Source: Rheum nobile (taxonomy: Eukaryota; Streptophyta; Magnoliopsida; Caryophyllales; Polygonaceae). Taken from it: a stretch of 64,000 nt of DNA. Positions within the stretch are counted from its first letter, which is position 1. The number at the start of each line of letters is the position of its first letter. The stretch lies in assembly GCA_027886185.1 (NCBI GenBank), contig WOAB01000528.1, forward strand, positions 3,906,001 to 3,970,000, read 5' to 3'. Made by a program: the position numbers and the translations under genes. The notes under the pieces are model-generated. The model made no database searches and was not told the DNA's origin. It was given only the letters and a program-made list of their open reading frames with translations. Below are positions 57,391 through 64,000 of the stretch, one piece after another.

Positions 57391-58108
57391 AGAACCTCCA
57401 TACATGTTTGTTCAGAGAATGATTATTCAGAAAGTGATTAGTATAGTGATACCAAATCCCTTCAAAGGCCATGAAGCAGAGATAGTAATAATCAATACTG
57501 GTGATAAAGGTCCAGTCAAGAAGCACTAGTTCAGCATATATCATATACAAAAACAAATGGACAGAAATCAAGCTATCAATGTTCAGGTTTAGGTGTCGGC
57601 AAATCCAGTCAAGCAAAAATTGAAGGAGGTCAGGACAGAAGAAGAAAAAATACAGCAGAAGAAATAGAGGTAAGGAAAGAGAACACCTTAGAAGGGGCAA
57701 CCAAGGACTCCCAGGCCGGGAGGAGTTGAGTGGTAGCTCACGCCATATCTGCTCTTGAAAGCCAGCGTCAAGGGGTTGGAAGCCAAAGCAGTACCCAAGA
57801 TCAACCTTTGAGCAAAGATGGAGGAACAAAGCTCCGAGATGTCTAGCATGCATAGTCTCGCAAGGGACATCACCACCAACACCGCCTTCAGCCCAACTCT
57901 CTTGCAAGCCTGGATCCCATAAAAGCACCAGGAAGATACCTTCAAGGACACGCGAGGAGACGAGAGGGGGCGACCAGTTCCAAGGATCTAAGCTCAGCCT
58001 GAAACGACGGAGATCCTTGTTGAAGCGAGAACGGAAGAAAATCCCCCCCCCCCCAAACCACCCAATCTTTCGATTCGCTCTCAGAGAATCCAGAGCAAGC
58101 GGCGAGAT
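57391..58108 (-). CDS. Long open frame in the LINE (5' part), unknown protein
   Basis: 239 codons without a stop, minus strand, cut at the Ty3 insertion. The reading joins in phase to 39,141-37,748 once one AGAAC copy and the element are set aside. Contains MHARHLGALFLHLCSKVDLG (first ATG) and a very hydrophobic run (SLPLFLLLYFFFFC). No recognised domain. Confidence 0.4.
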
Positions 58109-58288
58109 TTAGAAGATGAAGAGTACTATGGTCGAATTGATCAAGGAGATCGTAGTGAAGGTTGCGTTCATAGTGAGGGATGGAGCTTCTGAGCTCGTTG
58201 AGCGGCGGTGGACGAAGAGAGCTAGGGGTTTGAGTGGACGGGTTTGGGAGTGTTTTAGGGTTCAACATCTTTTACAGTTATTGAATGT
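57391..58288 (-). mobile_element. L1-type LINE, 5' portion
   Basis: Continuation of the LINE at 36,874-39,141 on the other side of element A. The minus strand starts at 58,288, next to the second copy of the 17-bp target duplication. The first ~200 bp are C/T-rich with a C11 run (58,043-58,054), like a LINE 5' UTR. Confidence 0.75.
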
Positions 58289-58639
58289 CCAAAATATATA
58301 TCTTTACTCTTTATTGTATTGAGCCTCCAAACTCAAACACCGCTAATTTAATTAGATTAAAACAAGCCAAACTTTAATTAAATGTCATTATAACCGGTAG
58401 GGATCATCTAGTCCAACTTTACAGTCCTTTTACTAGTCCCTTATTTCTAATTGGTCCAGGTGGCATTTTAAATGTTCAAAACATATACTAATTGAAACAA
58501 AAGTGTGGAATTGAAAACAGGGGAGAAGAGGGTTTGGATTAATTTTAATTAAAATGTCATATGCCCCAATTAAAAAAATGGACTAGTAATTGGACTATAT
58601 ATGTTGGAGCAGAGGATCGGCACCACATTCTAACATACA
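58289..58639. other. Intergenic
   Basis: AT-rich; begins with the LINE target duplication. No gene. Confidence 0.35.
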
Positions 58640-58830
58640 CCAAGATGGAAAGTGCGCACCAAATGAGTCACACTTTTGGTACGCCCTAATTTGACGTACT
58701 AAAAAATTGGTACGTTTTTTATTAGCGTACCAATTTTATTATATTTTTGACTTAGAGTATCCCTCTGCATGTACGCTTAATTTAGGCGTATTAAAGTACG
58801 TGTAAAAAGATAAAAACATGTGTGTATATA
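58640..58830. repeat. Dispersed GGTRCGCC/GGCGYACC hairpin repeat, copy 2 (inverted)
   Basis: Inverse relative to 34,707-34,950: it ends ...TTTTTATC-type sequence and TGTGTGTATATAAG, matching the left edge of copy 1. It contains a perfect hairpin AATTGGTACG (58,705-58,714) / CGTACCAATT (58,726-58,735) and further pairs such as TTGGTACGCC/GACGTACTAA and TGTACGCTTAA/TTTAGGCGTA. Confidence 0.65.
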
Positions 58831-60948
58831 AGATCTGTCTAAATAAATTACAAGAAAAACACATTGGTTTAATGATTTTTTTTTTGGAACTTGTGTAAAA
58901 AAAACAAGAGATTACGAGTTCAAATCTTCAGTCTCTTCCAACTCTTTTTTTTTTCTATTTTTGTTAAAAAATTGGGTCTTAATGGCCTTATTAAAATCTT
59001 TAAGTTTATTAAACATGTTTATTTATTTATTTATTTATTATTTCTATTTTTCCTTCAATGTTTTACTTTTTTTATTCAAAATAAAAGAAAAAAATCTTAC
59101 ATTATTCAAAATATTTTTTTAAAAATACGGAAAGATAGAGTATGTATTATATGGATTAGTCAAATTTTAAAAGGTAGATGTCATACTTTTTTTGTATTTT
59201 TAAAATATCTATATATATATATTAAAGCAAAGGAATTTAGAGCCACCATATTCATTCTGGCCCCACAAATCTTAGGTGTCAATTTGCTGTTAATTCACTT
59301 TTTTATTTATTAATAATTCTATTTAATTTAAATCATAATAAATAATCATAACTAACTTTAAATCTATAAATCACATATATATATATATATACAACTTTGT
59401 TGAATGTTTATATATATGAAGGTGATAATTTTTTTAATAAAAAATACAAACAATAAGCTTATATTTATATAACTAATATATAAAAGATTATATATTTGAA
59501 TTTTGACCATCGTATAAGCTTATATAATCTTAACTAACTTTAAATCTATAAATCATATATATATACAACTTTGTTGAATGTTTATATACATGAAGGTGAT
59601 AAATTGTTTATAAAAAAATACAAACAATAAGCTTATATTTATATAACTAATATATGAAAATTTATATATTTGAATTTGGACCACTTTCATCGACCATTGA
59701 AAGTCGTGCAGGTTTTAAAACTTTTTTTTAAGTCACATTACTAATTTATTATGATTTATTATTTTCAATTAAAATGTTACTCCGTATTAGATTTGGTTGT
59801 TTGATGAAATCTCATCACTTTCAATTTCAATTTCAAATTCAAATTCAAATTCTACTATTGTTAACGAGTTTTTGAATTTGAATTTTTATCCTTTGATATT
59901 ACTGAAATCAATTGCCTGTTTAGATATAAATGTAATGCCTCGGGTTGTTAGCCTTTCAATCCCATTTATATTCTTTGAATATTTGTACTCTTTCAAGTAT
60001 TAATTATCTATAATATTATATATACTATATTTTTATAACCCTTATCATAATTTCTATTTTTCTTATTTTTGTGTTAATTAATTTAAAATCTTAAAATTTA
60101 CAAAATCTTCTGTAAATTCTAAATAAATTATTATTATTATTCTCTACTAACAAATTTGAATTTATTAACAAACAAATATTTTTTCTAAATCTGACTGTTT
60201 GCTTTGTTTCACTTTTTATCTATTATTATGTACTGGATTACCATATGTGATTTCTAATCAACAAAGTATTTGTATATTAAATATTTGTTCATTTTTCTAC
60301 AATAAACTAATAATTATTTTATTGTTACAACTCCAACTAAATTTCAAATTTTATATCTAAGAAAGCTATTTTATCAGATAAATCACAATTTTGTTTCCTT
60401 TCATGCGTGTATGTTTTAACTGATTTTTTCGGCATATTATTGATTATTTTTATTAATTTACGGTTTAAAAATAATTTGATTGAAATTTAATTGTATCAAA
60501 CCCACCTAACTATGATTATTCGTCATTAAGATACTAATAAATATTTGTTATTGATTGTGTTAAGTGGTATATTATTGATTCGTCATTAAGATACTAATAA
60601 ATCTTCTCAATGCACACAAATTGAAAAAAGATGAAGATGATGAGTACAATATTTGACTTCGCTTCATAAAGATTTGGAGTATTCTCCATTTTTGTTGCAT
60701 TAAAGATATAATTTTAATCGTTGTTAAGGTATAAATATTTATACATTGATTGGTCACTGAAAAATATCCATCTCATCTAAGCCTTATATAAGAGCTACCA
60801 TTTGGGTTTATTATTTGGATGATACTCAAACTGATTGTTAATGTAGTGAGACTTTTTTTTTAATGAAAAATGCAATAAGATTTGATTTTGGGCTGATGAA
60901 TATATGTGGTATGTAATGGTTTTTAAATTTCACCGAATAATTTAAAGT
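58831..60948. other. AT-rich intergenic with tandem duplications
   Basis: No gene. A ~181-bp unit around AACTAACTTTAAATCTATAA is duplicated in tandem (59,348-59,528 and 59,530-59,690). TTTCAA/ATTCAA hexamer run at 59,819-59,850. ATTCGTCATTAAGATACTAA occurs at ~60,519 and ~60,579. Confidence 0.5.
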
Positions 60949-63332
60949 TGTAACACCCCCAAATCGTAACCCATTTGGAAAGGTATTACCGTTAGTGACC
61001 TCGGTTTCCACACCGAAGCCACCCCAGGCTTTACCGGTTTAAATACAAATCATAAACAACAATCATGATGTAAACACCAAAATCTTTGGTTAAAACATAT
61101 GTCTGGGGATTACATCCCAATCCCCATAGGAAAAAACAGAGTAATCAGTGGAAGTCTTTGCAAAGTATAAATACAAGGGTCTTGATCGTAATGATCACCC
61201 GCCAAGGATCGCAACCTGATAAATCCATTAAAACACCGTTTGCTTTTATAGTCGTTCTAGCCTTTGTTTCTCGGATTCTTATCTGATGTGCCGAATCGAA
61301 CGGATAACACCAGCCAACCATGCAGAGAACAATTACGGTTGGTTAGTCTAATGAAAGACTATGCAAGAGTACACAGCAGAGTGGTTCGAAGTAGTTGTAT
61401 TAGGTTAGACTCATCGTTTCTCGAATAACAACCGATGACGATAGTCAACCACCATACTTCTACTGAAATATATCAAAAGGTATGATCACGAGAAGATTCT
61501 GGAAGACCAAGTCTTACAGCAATCGACCCAAAAGAAGACTCCAATGAATTGAGTCTTATCGGAAGCATGACAATGTTGGGGAACATAATAATTTCGTACA
61601 AGCGTTTAAAACGACTTGAAGTTTCGGTTCACGACCAACCTTACCGCTCAAAGCGAATCCAAATTGGAAAGAGAACTTTACTCTGATCAAAGTTAAGACG
61701 AGTTTTCCTAGCTGCACTATTCCCTAGCTGCACTACTCGTCTGAGGTTTATTAATCATGTGCGCTCGGGCACTTATCTTATTTAATTTCAAAACGCACAC
61801 CACATTATAGGCTTTTAATTATATGCATGCCGACAGCGGGACATACTTCTGATAGGGACGAATCCCAAGTTTGTAGCACCAGCTTCGTGCCACCATCTCC
61901 ATACCAAGTACAGAGAAAGGTCATGACCCACCAAATGGTCTTTGAGTTTAGAACCCTTAGCATCATTTTCATTATCAAGAAACGACTAGACCTCAATTAG
62001 TTCATCGCTCCTACGAATACTCGTGCTAACTAAACAGTCCAAGCACAACAATAATCATATCAAAGCCCTCAGGCCAACATATATATATATAATAGAGTTG
62101 TTCTAACAGCTATACAACCTATTATAATATCATATTCATTTTATATCATTTAGTAAAACTGTTCCCAACAATTCAATAAATCATTCCAAATTAATTAACA
62201 ATTAAGCAATTGATAATCAATGGAAATATTGAATGATAAGCAAGAGCGAACCGCCACTTGCCTTAGATTGAAGAAAGCTTAGCGAGCTCTAAAGATGACG
62301 ATTTCCGGTCTGAACAGGGACAGATCTTGGATCTCAAATCCTTTTGGAACGACCCATAATAAGACCTTAAGTTAGATTCAATATCTACATATATGAATCT
62401 AAAAGAATAAGGTAAGAATCAAAGGGTCCAAGCCTCGCCCAAGAGTCAACACCCAAGACACACACACACACACCACGGACCCATGCTTGCCGCGGGGTGC
62501 GGTAGGCCCTCACCGCGGGGTGCGGTGCCTGACCGCTGGGTGCGGTGGCAATGGGCCGCGGGTGCGGCGACGAACAGGGGTGAGATGGACGAAAGAAGAT
62601 CGGGAAGAAACTTACCCAAATCGATCCCTTCGGCTTCGATTTGTTCTTGGTTTAGTCTCCCACCTTCTTAAGCTTTAAAACACCTCTAAGGATCACCTTT
62701 CTAAAGCTCGAAAAGGGGTTCAAATCCTTCACAAAACAAGCTCCCAAGCTTGAACAACAATGGCTTTTCTGAGGAAGGAGATGGACTTGCAGCTGCTTTT
62801 GAGCCCAATTCCCATCCGCTTCTCCTCTATAAATAGCCCAAGCAAGCTGCTCATGAGCTGGAGGAAGCAAGGAGGAGGTGGCCTGGCCTATAGGCATAGC
62901 CAAGTCGACTCACCGAGGCTATACAATAGCCTTGCCAAGTTGCACTGCAACTGTCGAGTGACAACAGCCCACCGCGGGGTGCGGTGGGGGTGCGGCAGGG
63001 GTGCGGTGGCGATGCTGAGCCGCCTTCAGATTTGGCCTTCGCCGCGGGGTGCGGTGGCTTGGTCGCGGGGTGCGGTCAAGGCCAAATCTGCCGCCTCCGT
63101 ATCCTTTGTCGTTTTTATCTTAAGTGGTAAAATATTTTTAACTCCGGGTTAAATATATTTGTACACGAACGACCTTTTAACCCAAAAATACCTTAACTGT
63201 ATTTTCTATTGCTCAATATTACAGAGATCAAACATTACACAAAATGTTCATACTTCCCTGAATTTAATCTGACTCGCAACATGGGCTTAAGAAAATTCAA
63301 AATTCACCCCTACAAAAATGTGGGATATTACA
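60949..63332 (-). repeat. LTR of family-B Ty3 element (3' LTR in its own sense)
   Basis: 2,384 bp, TGTAACACCCCC ... GGGATATTACA, similar throughout to the solo LTR at 52,953. CCGCGGGGTGCGGTG-type repeats at 62,488-62,575 and 62,970-63,080. TATA-like CTATTTATAG on the minus strand at ~62,825-62,834. It is directly followed by the polypurine tract (minus, 63,347-63,333, AAGGGGGAGGTAA) and TTTCGGGGTCGAAACT. Confidence 0.92.
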
Positions 63333-63368
63333 TTACCTCCCCCTTAAAAGAAGTTTCGACCCCGAAAC

Positions 63369-64000
63369 TTAGGTCGTAAACATCTCGGGAAAGCGTCTAC
63401 GCATATCCTTTTCAGTCTCCCAGGTAACTTCCTCGGTTCCTGACTTGGACCACAGAATTCGTACCAATGGTACCACTTTGTTGCGCAAGTGCTTCTCACG
63501 GCGCTCGAGAATACGCACAGGTATCTCTTCATAAGTACTATTTGCTTGAATCTCGATGTCTTCATAGCTCAGCACATGAGACTCATCTGGTACGTACTTT
63601 CTCAACAAGGATACGTGGAACACATTATGCACTGGACGCGCCGATGGCGGCAATGCCAAATGGTACGCAAGGGATCCCACTCTATCTAGGATTTCAAATG
63701 GTCCCACGTAGTGAGGGTTGAGCTTCCCACGCTTACCAAATCTGAACACGCCTTTGGATGGCGAAACTCTGACAAAGACCTTGTCGCCAACTTCAAATTC
63801 AACATTCGTACGTCTTGGATCAGCGTAAGACTTCTGTCGACTTTGAGCGGTCAATATTCTTTGTCTGATCAAAGCAATATCTAAAGCAGTTCTTTCGACC
63901 AACTCTGGTCCGAGTAAAATCTTGTCGGCATTCTCATCCCAACAAATTGGCGATCTACACTTTCGACCATACAAAGCTTCAAATGGAGTCATCTTGATAG
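63369..64000 (-). CDS. Ty3 integrase C-terminus with chromodomain (family B), partial
   Basis: The minus frame ends at 63,369 and is open to the window edge. Near residue 1 of the visible part is TPFEALYGRKCRSP, the end of the integrase catalytic core region; then the GPFEILDRVG and HNVFHVSLLRKY segment (integrase C-terminal GPY/F module), and EEIPVRILERREKHLRNKVV, VRILWSKSGTEEVTWETE, the chromodomain used for targeting integration to marked chromatin. No stop or shift within ~205 residues, so this copy may be young and could be the source of enzymes for element A. The remainder of pol lies beyond 64,000. Confidence 0.93.
   Translation of the reverse strand, partial: IKMTPFEALYGRKCRSPICWDENADKILLGPELVERTALDIALIRQRILTAQSRQKSYADPRRTNVEFEVGDKVFVRVSPSKGVFRFGKRGKLNPHYVGPFEILDRVGSLAYHLALPPSARPVHNVFHVSLLRKYVPDESHVLSYEDIEIQANSTYEEIPVRILERREKHLRNKVVPLVRILWSKSGTEEVTWETEKDMRRRFPEMFTT

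Noticed and set aside
59797..60003. Frame starting MFDEISSLSISISNSNSNS
   Set aside because: Caused by a TTTCAA/ATTCAA microsatellite in AT-rich DNA.

Overview
This is plant nuclear DNA, from a eudicot and possibly an asterid (the clade guess is weak). The basis is AT-rich intergenic sequence, GT-AG introns, plant-only families (HSFB3-type heat shock factor, CYP76-type P450, plant MED13, MAIN-like plant mobile domain) and a dense load of Ty3, LINE, Helitron, hAT and Stowaway elements. Only one host gene looks intact (HSFB3, 21.4-23.7 kb, minus). One more is nearly complete but has broken frames (OTU-type deubiquitinase, 17.3-19.0 kb, plus). Most other coding sequence is transposon protein or captured and decayed host gene fragments.

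Left part (0-16.4 kb): a ~1.4 kb direct duplication (1136-2537 and 3937-5345). Each copy carries a hAT-type element with perfect or near-perfect 8-bp target duplications that appears to have picked up a piece of a glycosyltransferase gene, next to a truncated CYP76 P450. Then come an antisense Ty3 LTR fragment, a broken plant-mobile-domain gene, two back-to-back hAT MITEs, remnants of LINE RNase H, and a curious array of TGTGTGCAT motifs that flips orientation midway.

Middle (16.4-34.2 kb): the OTU gene, the HSFB3 gene, and then a large minus-strand Helitron (roughly 24.2-33.8 kb). It has a HUH-Rep/PIF1-like helicase gene and an RPA-like gene, both degraded. Between them, on the opposite strand, lies a multi-exon fragment of the Mediator subunit gene MED13 with clean reading frames, which is most simply read as gene capture.

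Right part (34.7-64 kb): a ~1 kb AT-rich minisatellite is followed by a nest of elements. A minus-strand LINE (36,874-58,288, flanked by a 17-bp near-perfect duplication) is split by a Ty3 element A (39,147-57,390, duplication AGAAC). Element A has an Athila-like non-autonomous element in its interior (42,252-48,425, duplication ATCCA) and a solo LTR of family B in its 3' LTR (52,953-55,417, duplication CGTCG). A second family-B element begins at 60,949 and runs off the window with integrase/chromodomain coding on the minus strand. The insertion order is LINE, then A, then Athila-like and solo B.

Points of most interest: the MED13 piece inside the Helitron; a ~700-codon open frame in the LINE that stops in an ATGA overlap with the endonuclease start and is in frame across the 18-kb insertion; CCGCGG-centred short repeats shared by three LTR families and varying in number between the LTRs of one element; and a dispersed repeat of compensating GGTRCGCC/GGCGYACC hairpins at two distant loci.
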